DNA of 64,000 bases from Cohnella herbarum (GTDB lineage: Bacteria > Bacillota > Bacilli > Paenibacillales > Paenibacillaceae), in the NCBI RefSeq assembly GCF_012849095.1, contig NZ_CP051680.1, forward strand, positions 7,250,001 through 7,314,000. The letters are read 5' to 3'. Numbering within the stretch: the first letter of the stretch is position 1; the number at the start of each line of letters is the position of its first letter. Made by a program: the position numbers and the translations under genes. Under the pieces are notes generated by a model. It was not told the DNA's origin. It was given only the letters and a program-made list of their open reading frames with translations, and did not search any database. This document shows positions 35,540-44,311 of this stretch, piece after piece.

Positions 35540-36592
35540 ATGGGACTGAATACGTCCGAGAACGGAATGGACTCTTGGTTGACCGATGATCGATATCCTG
35601 ATTTGCCGGAGTATTATCACGCGCCTTTAAGCCAAGCGATCGATAGAGCAAAACAAGCGCAGTCGAAAGGGACCGTCGACCTCGTATTCTACACCGACCC
35701 CCATCATAAGCCGGGAGGGAATCAGCTTCTGGCTGCGGCCGCGGTCAAGCATGCTGCTAAAGCGCTCTCTTCGGACTGTATTGTCGTCGGGGGCGATATC
35801 GTTGAGAATGGGCCGAAGGATATTGTCGTATTGGCCCAGTCGGAGTTCATGGAAGCGATCAGGATGCCGGGATGCCCCGCCTTACCGACGAGGGGAAACC
35901 ATGACGACAATTCGATTCATGATTTTCACCGGAAATTAAGAGGGGCTAATCATGTCATTTTCCCGGTCGAGGCCTATGCGGACATTTACCAATGTCTGAA
36001 CGGAACGGTTTCCTTCGACAAAGGAAACGAAACAGGACTTTATTATTGCTACGATATCCCAGGCAAAAAGACGAGAGTCGCAATGTTGAACAGCGTCGAT
36101 ATTGTCTACAAAATAAAAGCGGACGGGATGCTGCAGCAAAACGGGCAATGGGAATATGCCTTCTCGGAGAGGCAGGTCGATTGGTTCGAACATAAGGTGT
36201 TCGATTTTACCGGCTTGCCGGAAAGCGAAAGCTGGAAAGTCGTCATTTTCTCGCATTTGCCCATTATTCAACGCGGGGTTAAAGGGTATGTCGACGGAGA
36301 GGTCGAGAACGGCGAGAAGATTTGGAAAATCATAAAAACAAACCGCAAACACGTCGTTACCTGTTTGTTCGGACACGTCCATATCGACCAGATGCTGTAT
36401 CATGATGGTATTCCGATGATATCTACGCTTAACGCGGTCAGCTACAGAAATTACGACGAAAGTCCGGAACGGACGGTCGGTACGGCGTCCGAGACGGCGT
36501 TCGATCTCATAAGCATCGACTACTCGAAGGGCGAATTGCGCCTTACCCGGTTCGGAGCGGGGGAAGACAGGATAATTAAATTCGAAGCATAA
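35540..36592 (+). CDS. Calcineurin-like metallophosphoesterase (copy 2)
   Basis: 350 residues from ATG 35540, after AAGGAGAGG. It repeats the blocks of copy 1: FYTDPHHKPGGNQ, GGDIVENGPKD, RGNHDDNSIHDFHRKL, VIFSHLPII and CLFGHVHIDQ. The two end alike (TRFGAGEDR). It differs in the N-terminal 25 residues and in the loop after FDF. It is the last gene of the alpha-galactosidase/phosphoesterase operon. Confidence 0.83.
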   Translation: MGLNTSENGMDSWLTDDRYPDLPEYYHAPLSQAIDRAKQAQSKGTVDLVFYTDPHHKPGGNQLLAAAAVKHAAKALSSDCIVVGGDIVENGPKDIVVLAQSEFMEAIRMPGCPALPTRGNHDDNSIHDFHRKLRGANHVIFPVEAYADIYQCLNGTVSFDKGNETGLYYCYDIPGKKTRVAMLNSVDIVYKIKADGMLQQNGQWEYAFSERQVDWFEHKVFDFTGLPESESWKVVIFSHLPIIQRGVKGYVDGEVENGEKIWKIIKTNRKHVVTCLFGHVHIDQMLYHDGIPMISTLNAVSYRNYDESPERTVGTASETAFDLISIDYSKGELRLTRFGAGEDRIIKFEA

Positions 36593-36601
36593 GGGACATT
36601 T

Positions 36602-36629
36602 AGGAGGCCGTTCACAGCAACGGCCTCCT
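36602..36629. terminator. Bidirectional terminator
   Basis: AGGAGGCCGTT (36602-36612) pairs with AACGGCCTCCT (36619-36629), followed by TTCTATATTTT, between convergent genes. Confidence 0.88.
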
Positions 36630-36652
36630 TTCTATATTTTACCGCTATTCTC

Positions 36653-38824
36653 CTATTCCTGCTGTAACCTGACATGTTGCGTGGGCGTCGTCCCGGAAAC
36701 TTTCTTGAAGTGGCGGATGAACGTTCCGGCGTTCGAATAACCTACCTGTTCCGCAATGTCCTTCATGGTCATATTCGGGTGGGATTGGATAAGACGAATA
36801 GCGGCTTGGATGCGGACCAGGTGCATGTAGTAATTCAAGTTGTAGCCGGAGTGTTTCTTAAAGTAAGTTGATAAATACACGTGCGTGATCGCCAAATGGT
36901 CGGCAATCAGCGTCAACGATAGATCCGGGTCCGCATAGTTTTCGTCGATGTATTTTTTAATCTGCTCCAGCAAAGGCGTGATCGGCAGTGCGGATCGCTT
37001 GGACACGAGAAAATAGCCCTCTTGGATTTGCCGGAATAAATACTGGAGATGATACGTATGAGAGAATGCCGGCGGAACTGCCCATACCTCTTCGACGCTG
37101 ATCTTCTTGCTATTCATGATGACAAGCAACAGATCGTGGAAATAACGAAGCATGTTCCGGAACTGTTCGAACGTTAAGTTCTTGAACGTCTTCTGGATCG
37201 TTTTATCGAAAAATTGCTGAAGCGATTCCGTACTTCCTTTGAGTGTATAGTTGACAAGCTCTTGCTCCTTATCGATGGACAAGTGGATGACCGCCGCTTG
37301 GTCGCTGTTCCGATCTTGATAAAGAACGACGCTCTTCAAATGGTTTAGGTCGGGGACATGTTTGTCGATCGCATCGGTCGATTCGTGGAGCGCTTTGCCG
37401 ATGTCTTCAAGTCGCGTATGAACGGAACTGATGCCGCAGAAAACAAGCTCATTGCCTTCCGGATCGGGATGGCTTTCAACTACGCGGGAAACAAGAGCTT
37501 CCAGCGCTTTCGCGTCAGAGCAGCTTGTGATAAATATAGATTTATCGCTATGGGCATGCAGACGAATAAACGGTCCATTTTGGCCTAAAGCGGCTTCTAG
37601 TAATGGAGCATACGCGGCAACGGATTGGCCTTGGTTATTCTCTTCGATAACGGTGAGTATGGCATACGAATGATACTTTGCGGACAGCATCCGGCTTATG
37701 TTGGGCTTCATCGTATAATTCTCGTCAGTGGACAGCCGAAGCAGCGCGTTATGCTCCAAGATGTCGGCTTGTTCGTTGATTTCTTGTTTCATGGAGACCG
37801 TGGCGGAATTGAGTTCCTTGAACGTATCCGAGAGAATCGCGAATTCATTTTTCGTAGCGGGTCCCGTCGTCCATTGATTAAACGTTCTCGCCATGAGCCT
37901 AAGCGGCTTGAACATGGACCAGTTAACGAACAGAAATCCCAAATTAACGGCGAGGAAAAGGGCAAATAAGACAAAAGTATATGCGTTGGCCTTTTGAAGC
38001 TTTTCCTGCATCTGGCTTTGCGAGAACAAAACCGTATAAGTGAACAAAGGATCTGTTTGAGAGATAGGCGTATATTTATTTCCTTCGATCATGATCGGAC
38101 CTGATAACTCCGAAAGCGGTTGTCCGGAGACGGCGGGATCAAGCGCGGCCGTACTTACATAAAGCTGATTCTCCCTATCGCTTACCACGATGACGTTATC
38201 AAGCAGCATCGTCTGATTGCTCAGATACGCCAACAGCTCGGCTTTGGCGATTTGCACGAAGATATAGCCTTCCGGAAATAGCCGATACGAGAACACGATC
38301 GTATTGCGGAAATTATGCAGGCGTTCCAATTCGTCTTGCAGCAGGCAACGGCAGACTTCACCGCCGTTTTTAACATCCAAATTCTTATAGAACACGCTCA
38401 AGCTGCGGGTTCCGTCGCTGCTGATGACCAAATCCTGATTCGGAAAGTAAGTGGAGAGCTGCGCACGGAACGGAAGCTGCAGATTGGTTTGCGTGATTTT
38501 GTTTTTGTAAGCCAGTAACGTAGGATAATAAGAACGCGAATTTTTGGGATTGTTGGACAGCAGTTTCGTATCCAGGCTAACGCTGAAATTGTAAATCATG
38601 TTGCGAATCTCCAACCATTCTCCTGATAAATCCCCGGACAATTGCTTCAGGAAACCTTCATTCGTCCGCACAACTTGTTCCTTTACGTTTGCTTTTAAAT
38701 ACGAGTAGTTGAACCCGAGCAGGCCCGTAAGCAGAATGATAAAAATCATGTTGACGATAAGCAGCTTAAATAGAACGCTGCTTCTGTGATACCGAGTGGA
38801 AACAGATCGGAATAATCCGTTCAA
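36653..38824 (-). CDS. Membrane-anchored AraC-family regulator (sensor plus HTH)
   Basis: 723 residues. TTG 38824 is chosen because AAGGGGGG lies 7 bases upstream; ATG 38845 has no ribosome site. Layout: helix 1 (about 22-42, LLIVNMIFIILLTGLLGF), extracytoplasmic sensing domain (43-280), helix 2 (about 283-303), a HAMP-like segment, a central domain (about 350-520), and a C-terminal AraC HTH (ITHVYLSTYFKKHSG, then DIAEQVGYSNAGTFIRHFKKVSGTTP). This design is common in Paenibacillus next to oligosaccharide importers. It is divergent from the ABC genes at 39221 and is their likely activator. Confidence 0.85.
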   Translation of the reverse strand: MNGLFRSVSTRYHRSSVLFKLLIVNMIFIILLTGLLGFNYSYLKANVKEQVVRTNEGFLKQLSGDLSGEWLEIRNMIYNFSVSLDTKLLSNNPKNSRSYYPTLLAYKNKITQTNLQLPFRAQLSTYFPNQDLVISSDGTRSLSVFYKNLDVKNGGEVCRCLLQDELERLHNFRNTIVFSYRLFPEGYIFVQIAKAELLAYLSNQTMLLDNVIVVSDRENQLYVSTAALDPAVSGQPLSELSGPIMIEGNKYTPISQTDPLFTYTVLFSQSQMQEKLQKANAYTFVLFALFLAVNLGFLFVNWSMFKPLRLMARTFNQWTTGPATKNEFAILSDTFKELNSATVSMKQEINEQADILEHNALLRLSTDENYTMKPNISRMLSAKYHSYAILTVIEENNQGQSVAAYAPLLEAALGQNGPFIRLHAHSDKSIFITSCSDAKALEALVSRVVESHPDPEGNELVFCGISSVHTRLEDIGKALHESTDAIDKHVPDLNHLKSVVLYQDRNSDQAAVIHLSIDKEQELVNYTLKGSTESLQQFFDKTIQKTFKNLTFEQFRNMLRYFHDLLLVIMNSKKISVEEVWAVPPAFSHTYHLQYLFRQIQEGYFLVSKRSALPITPLLEQIKKYIDENYADPDLSLTLIADHLAITHVYLSTYFKKHSGYNLNYYMHLVRIQAAIRLIQSHPNMTMKDIAEQVGYSNAGTFIRHFKKVSGTTPTQHVRLQQE

Positions 38825-38882
38825 GTCGGAGCCCCCCTTTTTCATGCGGTACGACGATAGATCGTTTTTCTATTTTTAAAAT

Positions 38883-38896
38883 TGTAACCGCTTGCA
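38883..38896 (-). promoter_or_regulatory. Candidate CcpA site (cre)
   Basis: TGTAACCGCTTGCA fits the cre consensus at 11 of 12 defined positions. It lies 59 bases upstream of the AraC-type regulator gene, in the 396-base gap with the ABC operon. Catabolite repression would suit a glycan locus. Confidence 0.45.
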
Positions 38897-39127
38897 TAAA
38901 GCGGGTCGTGCCCGCCTTTGCTTCCACCATTATAGTAGGATACTTCCCGGCTGTCATGCGCTGCTGAAATATTGAACAGTACATTAATTAATGACATTCC
39001 CGATTTTCGAGTGACCGGGCGATTCTCGTTCGTTCACATGCAATCGATTTTCGATCGAAGCGAAATTATTCAAACGATATGAATTGTTGATAATTGCCTA
39101 TAAATCATCCTCTCCCGTATGCTGAGG

Positions 39128-39154
39128 TCACCAAGAACGATGTGGACTTGGTGA
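39128..39154. promoter_or_regulatory. Inverted repeat in the leader of the ABC operon
   Basis: TCACCAAG (39128-39135) and CTTGGTGA (39147-39154) form an 8-bp dyad with an 11-base loop, 67 bases before the permease start. It may be an operator or a leader hairpin. No convincing promoter could be placed in this gap. Confidence 0.4.
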
Positions 39155-39220
39155 GACGGTCAGAGGCGTTTGGAAAGGGCTTACATTTTATTGTGTTATA
39201 AGCGTACAGGAGGGGTGAAA

Positions 39221-40165
39221 TTGCAGAATCAACAACTTGCGCACAATCTGAAATTTAGAAAAAAAGAAAGCTTTCTGCGAAAATGCGTGAAGCAGCGGTA
39301 CTTGATCTTGATGGTGCTGCCTGGATTTTTGGTTATTCTGGTTTTTAAGTATTTACCCATGTATGGAATTACAATCGCTTTCAAAAGCTATGACGCATCG
39401 TTGGGCTTCTTAAGAAGTCCTTGGATCGGATTCGATCATTTCAAGGCTTTTTTCGATAGTCCGATGAGTTGGAGGATTACTAAAAACTCGTTATTGCTTG
39501 CTTTTTATTCCTTGATTTTCGGTTTTCCGGCTCCCATTATTTTCGCTTTATTATTGAATGAACTTCGTAACAGATTTTTTAAAAGGGCCGTGCAAACGAT
39601 TACTTATTTCCCGCATTTTCTATCGGCTGTAATCGTTGTCGGTTTTGTTCATGAATTCACATCGGTAGAGGGGATCATCAATACAATCATGTCTTGGTTT
39701 GGGGCGACGCCAAGAACGCTGCTCTATGTATCGGAGGCTTTCCGGCCGATTTACATCAGCGCGAGTATATGGCAGGAATTGGGCTACGGAGCCATCATTT
39801 ATTTGGCAGCGCTTACCGGCGTGGATCCGGCGCAACACGAAGCGGCGGTCATAGACGGCGCGAATCGTTGGCAGAGGCTGAGATACGTCACTTGGCCAGC
39901 GATCATACCGGCGACGGCGGTGATGCTCATCTTGAAACTCGGGACTATTCTCAGCACGGATTATCAAAAGGTGCTTCTCATGTACAATCCGAAAATTTAC
40001 GAAACGGCGGACGTTATCGAAACTTACGTCTATCGGGTAGGCGTTCAAGGCGGACAATTCGAATATGGCGCCGCTGTCGGTTTGATGCTTTCCGTAATCA
40101 GTTTCTTTTTGATTATTTTCGCGAATTACTTTTCCAAGAAAGTATCCGACAACAGCTTATGGTAA
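39221..40165 (+). CDS. Oligosaccharide ABC transporter permease (LplB type)
   Basis: 314 residues from TTG 39221, after ACAGGAGGGG. Six helices; YLILMVLPGFLVILVFKYLPMYGITIAFKSYDAS is the signature opening of LplB-like permeases in Bacillales. The EAA loop is EAAVIDGANRWQRLRYVTWPAI at about residues 205-226. It forms an importer with the next permease and the lipoprotein at 41128. No ATPase is encoded nearby. Confidence 0.9.
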   Translation: MQNQQLAHNLKFRKKESFLRKCVKQRYLILMVLPGFLVILVFKYLPMYGITIAFKSYDASLGFLRSPWIGFDHFKAFFDSPMSWRITKNSLLLAFYSLIFGFPAPIIFALLLNELRNRFFKRAVQTITYFPHFLSAVIVVGFVHEFTSVEGIINTIMSWFGATPRTLLYVSEAFRPIYISASIWQELGYGAIIYLAALTGVDPAQHEAAVIDGANRWQRLRYVTWPAIIPATAVMLILKLGTILSTDYQKVLLMYNPKIYETADVIETYVYRVGVQGGQFEYGAAVGLMLSVISFFLIIFANYFSKKVSDNSLW

Positions 40166-40179
40166 GGAGTTGATTAAAG

Positions 40180-41067
40180 TTGAAGGTATATAATGAAGGG
40201 CTCGGGTCCAAAGCTTTCGATATCGTGAATTATACGATCATGGTCGTGCTATGTATCGTTATGCTATATCCGCTGTTAAATACGTTTGCCGTTTCAATCA
40301 GCGATTCTACTTTGGTTAGTCAGGGAAAGATTACGTTTTACCCGCGAGGCTTCGACTTCCACAGTTATCAATACATTTTTCAAGATAAAAACATTTTGAA
40401 TGCTTATAAGAACACGCTTGTTTTTTTAGTCATCGGCACTTTTTTACAACTGCTGCTGACCTCCTTGTTCTCCTATCCGTTAGCGATCAGCGAGTTCGTA
40501 TTCCGTAAACCGTTGGCTATTTTCGTAGTCATCATGATGGTCTTTCAAGGCGGGTTGATACCGCAATTCCTGCTCATCAGGGATTTGCATATGTTCAACA
40601 CGATTTGGGCGGTCGTGTTGCCGGTCGCGATGACCGCGTTCAATATCATCATCTTCCGTACTTTCTTCCAAGATGTCCCGAAGGAACTGCGAGAGTCCGC
40701 TTATTTGGACGGAGCGAACGATTTCGGAATTCTGTTTCGCATATACGTACCGTTATCCAAGCCGCTTCTGGCGACATTCGCGCTATTCGGCGCCGTCATG
40801 TTCTGGAACATGTGGTTCGAACCGATGATTTTTCTCAATGATGAGAGTGCCCACCCCATCCAGTTACTCTTGCGAAGGATGACAATCGAACTGAAGGATT
40901 ACACGGATGTGGGCGGCCTTCAGCGATTTATCGACACTTACAATTTGAATCCCAAGAACATCAGGATGGCGTCGATCATAGTCACGATTTTGCCGATTTT
41001 GTTCGTCTATCCGGTATTGCAGAAACATTTTGTGTCCGGAATGATGATCGGTTCGGTGAAAGGTTAA
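40180..41067 (+). CDS. Oligosaccharide ABC transporter permease (YtcP type)
   Basis: 295 residues from TTG 40180, with AAGGAG 10 bases upstream. Six helices; MLYPLLNTFAVSISDSTLVSQGKITFYPRGFDF is typical of YtcP. The EAA-like loop is ESAYLDGANDFGILFRIYVPLSKP at about 168-191, and the end (FPILFVYPVLQKHFVSGMMIGSVKG-like) is the family signature. Confidence 0.9.
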   Translation: MKVYNEGLGSKAFDIVNYTIMVVLCIVMLYPLLNTFAVSISDSTLVSQGKITFYPRGFDFHSYQYIFQDKNILNAYKNTLVFLVIGTFLQLLLTSLFSYPLAISEFVFRKPLAIFVVIMMVFQGGLIPQFLLIRDLHMFNTIWAVVLPVAMTAFNIIIFRTFFQDVPKELRESAYLDGANDFGILFRIYVPLSKPLLATFALFGAVMFWNMWFEPMIFLNDESAHPIQLLLRRMTIELKDYTDVGGLQRFIDTYNLNPKNIRMASIIVTILPILFVYPVLQKHFVSGMMIGSVKG

Positions 41068-41127
41068 CAGCGGTTGATCTAAAATTAAACATAGATTAAC
41101 AAATACTATCCATGGAGGGGTTACGCT

Positions 41128-42759
41128 TTGAAGAAAAAAATGGTTCTTGTACTGAGTCTTCTGCTTGTTGCGACGCTTGTGTTCGCGGGTTGCAGCAAGA
41201 ACAACAACAAGCCGTCAGAGCAAGCAAGCAGCAGCAATTCCGGAGAGACGTCTAAGGCGTCCGAACCGGCAGAGGAAACGATCAAGATTAACGCTTACAT
41301 GTCCAGCTTCGGGGATGATCCGAAGGATACCGAGCTTTATAAGCTCTGGAAGGGAAAGATGGAAGCGTATATCGGCAAGAAGCTCGATATTAAATGGAAT
41401 TACGTGAATAGCGACGACTATCCGGAGAAAATAAAGTTGACCCTTGCCAGCGGCGATACGCCGGACATTATGTCGGGCGTGAAGGATGCAGAGGTCATGT
41501 TCCAATTCGGCAACCAAGGGTCCCTCTTGGACATTGCGCCTTACTTGGACGAATACGCTCCAAACTATAAATCCTATTTAGAGTCTACCAAGTTCGCGGA
41601 CAAGAGTATGTATACGCCTGAAGGCAAAATGTTTTTCTTCGGGGATGGATTCCAGAACGATACGGGGTTAGCGGGGTCGGCTTACCCGGCGTTATACCGG
41701 TTCGACGTTTTCCAGAAACATAATATTAAAGTTCCGGAAAACTGGGACGAATTCTATGACGCGGCCGTTAAGTTAAAAGAACTGTATCCGGATTCTTATC
41801 CGGTCAATTCGCAGGAATGGCCAAAATTCACGGACGCGTTAGCACTGTCGAACCATACGAAAAGCGATATTTACTGGAACGGTGAGAAATACGTCTACGG
41901 ACCGACCGAGGAGTCTTTCAAAGAAGGTTTAATGTATATTCGCAAATTGTACGACGAGAAGCTGCTCGATCCCGAGTTCTTGAGCCAGTCGCAAGATCAG
42001 TTGCAAGCGAAAGTAACGACCGGCAAGTCCTTCATGCTTCCGCTCGCGTGGGGCGGTTGGTGGGAGAAATATTCCGTTCCGGACCAAGGCGTCGTATGGG
42101 GCGCAGCGGTCAATCCGAAAAACGAAAAGTACGGCGATCAGTGGGTGTTGGGGCCGGCTCTCTTAGGTAAAACGATCTATCCGAACTACGGCATCATGAT
42201 TTCCAAAAACACGAAAAATCCTGAGCTTATCATCAAATTGCTCGATTATCAGTATTCGCCTGAAATGATCGATTTGATGCATTGGGGCGTAGAAGGCAAA
42301 ACTTATGAAATGATCGACGGTAAAAGGGAATTCATCAACAAAAACGGAGATTGGAAAGAAAACTCCGACTTCGGTCTCGGAACTCCATGGACGCGTCAAG
42401 GATTCGTATATGCGCCGCAAAACTATTCGACGGACTATATTAAATACAAAAAAGTACAGTTTTTCGCTAAGGGCCAATTTGAGGAGATGCGTCCACAGGA
42501 GGGGATGGGTAAATTTACAAGTTCGGAAACGGCCATTGCTCCGTATGAGCAAGCTCCGGTCATCCGTTTGAGCAAAGAAGACGAAGCAAAGAAAGCGCAA
42601 ATCATGACCGCGGTACAAACGTATTTGGACGAAAATATTTATAAATTCCTGCTCGGCGAAAGAGATCTCTCCGAATGGGATGCATTCAAGAAGGAGCTTT
42701 CGGATATCGGCGATTATCAATCGATCGTGGACATGATGAACGCTCAAGTATCCAAGTAA
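41128..42759 (+). CDS. Oligosaccharide-binding lipoprotein (LipO/YtcQ type)
   Basis: 543 residues from TTG 41128, after ATGGAGGGG. Lipoprotein signal peptide with lipobox FAGC; a Ser/Asn/Glu-rich spacer follows. Large family 1 solute-binding fold: INAYMSSFGDDPKDTELYKLW, LTLASGDTPDIMSGV, WGAAVNPKNEKYGDQWV. It should capture the glycan fragments that the downstream hydrolases process. The gap after it contains a hairpin that may boost its expression relative to the hydrolases. Confidence 0.9.
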   Translation: MKKKMVLVLSLLLVATLVFAGCSKNNNKPSEQASSSNSGETSKASEPAEETIKINAYMSSFGDDPKDTELYKLWKGKMEAYIGKKLDIKWNYVNSDDYPEKIKLTLASGDTPDIMSGVKDAEVMFQFGNQGSLLDIAPYLDEYAPNYKSYLESTKFADKSMYTPEGKMFFFGDGFQNDTGLAGSAYPALYRFDVFQKHNIKVPENWDEFYDAAVKLKELYPDSYPVNSQEWPKFTDALALSNHTKSDIYWNGEKYVYGPTEESFKEGLMYIRKLYDEKLLDPEFLSQSQDQLQAKVTTGKSFMLPLAWGGWWEKYSVPDQGVVWGAAVNPKNEKYGDQWVLGPALLGKTIYPNYGIMISKNTKNPELIIKLLDYQYSPEMIDLMHWGVEGKTYEMIDGKREFINKNGDWKENSDFGLGTPWTRQGFVYAPQNYSTDYIKYKKVQFFAKGQFEEMRPQEGMGKFTSSETAIAPYEQAPVIRLSKEDEAKKAQIMTAVQTYLDENIYKFLLGERDLSEWDAFKKELSDIGDYQSIVDMMNAQVSK

Positions 42760-42773
42760 GAAGAAATCCGAAG

Positions 42774-42804
42774 CCTGACAGCGTCGATGTGCGGCGCTGC
42801 CAGG
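42774..42804 (+). terminator. Intra-operon hairpin
   Basis: CCTGACAGCG (42774-42783) pairs with CGCTGCCAGG (42795-42804) with one mismatch, followed by TTTCTT. Probably a partial terminator or an mRNA stabiliser after the binding-protein gene. Confidence 0.6.
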
Positions 42805-42834
42805 TTTCTTCATTGCAGGAAGGAAGAGGTTAGG

Positions 42835-44253
42835 ATGACGAACGCTATTAATATTAATGAAGCATGGCGCTCCATTTCCGGGGATTATTACGATTGGCAA
42901 GCGACGATGCAACCGGAGAGCCCTTACAATTTCGATTACAGTCAGATGCTGACGATGAAGATAGGCATGGCGTTCCCGGATGGAAAGGGCGGCTCGAACG
43001 TTCTATGTACTTTCGAACGGGCACTTCAATATATACGGGAGGCGGATATTCTCGCTAGAGGTATTCCGAAAATCGTATATTTGGTCGGATGGCAGTACAA
43101 CGGTCACGATGACCGTTATCCCGCTTGGGATGAAGTGAATGTCCATCTGAAGAGGCCGCAGGATCCGACCGCGAGGGACAGCTACTTGTGGTTGGTGGAA
43201 GAAGCCAAGCGGTATAACACGACCGTCAGCGTTCATGTCAATATGACGGATGCTTACGATAATAGCCCGCATTGGGACCTTTATATGGAGCATGATCTGA
43301 TTTCGCGCAACGAGGACGGCTCTTTGCTGCAAATCGGTAACTATAACGATAGGGCTGCCTATCAAATTTTCTACAAGAACGAATGGGAGAGCGGGATTAT
43401 CGTTCAGCGAATCGAGAAGCTGATCTCGCTGTTGGGGCTCGATAAGGCCGGAACCGTACATCTGGACGCCTATTTTCCTAGAGCGAATGTATTCCGGGGC
43501 GTCTCTCAAGAGGAGGAGTCCTCTTACATGCGCCGTACGATTCGCTATTTTCGAGAACGCGGGATCGACGTGACGAGCGAAAACTTCGCTCATCATCGCA
43601 ACGATCCGTTCATCGGATTGCAACCATGGTGCTGGTGGTTCGATCAGAATCAGGAGAAACATTTTCTGGAAAGACCCGCCAAGCTGCTCAGCGGAGCTGC
43701 TATTCGAGATTACTCTATACCGGGGATTCCGCGCAGAGACGACCTGGAATTCCTGTTCGGCGCGGGCGTGCATGGTGAGGACGTATTCTGGGATTCGGAC
43801 AAGGGGATTCCGCGCGAGGAATGGCATGACATCTTCATCGAGCAGATATGCACGAGAATGCTTCAATATCAGTATTTGAATTCCATTGAACGCATTCGGA
43901 TGGAGGGCGAGGGCGATAACAGAATCGTTCATTACTCCGGCGGTCATTCCGTCCATCTCGCCGATCGTTCCGTTCGTCGAGAAGGTAAGCCGCTTCGAAT
44001 TGGTGACGACGTACTTTTCCCTGCACTATGGCAAGAACGACCCGAGTTGATCGCATTCAGTAAAGAGGGTTATTCGAAAAAAAGCTGGTCTCTGCCGCCC
44101 GACTGGAACGAAGTAGCAGCCGTCGATATCTACCGGATCACGGCCGCCGGGTTAGCGGAAGTACAACTCGGTCAACAGGTAATCGGCGGGCAATTGGAGC
44201 TATCGTTAGCTTCTGGAGCCGCAGTCTCTATTCTTCCGTACTCAAGATCATAA
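42835..44253 (+). CDS. GH101-like glycosidase (endo-alpha-N-acetylgalactosaminidase fold)
   Basis: 472 residues from ATG 42835, after GGAAGGAAGAGG. VYLVGWQYNGHDDRYPAWDEVNV (81-103) and EEAKRYNTTVSVHVNMTDAY (122-141) match the GH101 barrel core, in which a GWQ..GHD motif precedes the H-N metal or substrate region. Likely catalytic residues are D211 (VHLDAYF) and E249 (VTSENFAHH). GH101 enzymes release Gal-beta-1,3-GalNAc from serine or threonine. At less than half the size of secreted GH101 enzymes and without a signal peptide, this is a minimal cytoplasmic version whose substrate may differ. Confidence 0.6.
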   Translation: MTNAININEAWRSISGDYYDWQATMQPESPYNFDYSQMLTMKIGMAFPDGKGGSNVLCTFERALQYIREADILARGIPKIVYLVGWQYNGHDDRYPAWDEVNVHLKRPQDPTARDSYLWLVEEAKRYNTTVSVHVNMTDAYDNSPHWDLYMEHDLISRNEDGSLLQIGNYNDRAAYQIFYKNEWESGIIVQRIEKLISLLGLDKAGTVHLDAYFPRANVFRGVSQEEESSYMRRTIRYFRERGIDVTSENFAHHRNDPFIGLQPWCWWFDQNQEKHFLERPAKLLSGAAIRDYSIPGIPRRDDLEFLFGAGVHGEDVFWDSDKGIPREEWHDIFIEQICTRMLQYQYLNSIERIRMEGEGDNRIVHYSGGHSVHLADRSVRREGKPLRIGDDVLFPALWQERPELIAFSKEGYSKKSWSLPPDWNEVAAVDIYRITAAGLAEVQLGQQVIGGQLELSLASGAAVSILPYSRS

Positions 44254-44311
44254 AGAAGCGCGAGCGTGACGGGGGTTGCCGTCTCGCTCCGATGCATAGG
44301 GGGTCTTATCA

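Noticed and set aside
38845..38845. ATG at 38845 as start of the AraC-type membrane regulator
   Set aside because: No ribosome site precedes it; AAGGGGGG within this segment points to TTG 38824.
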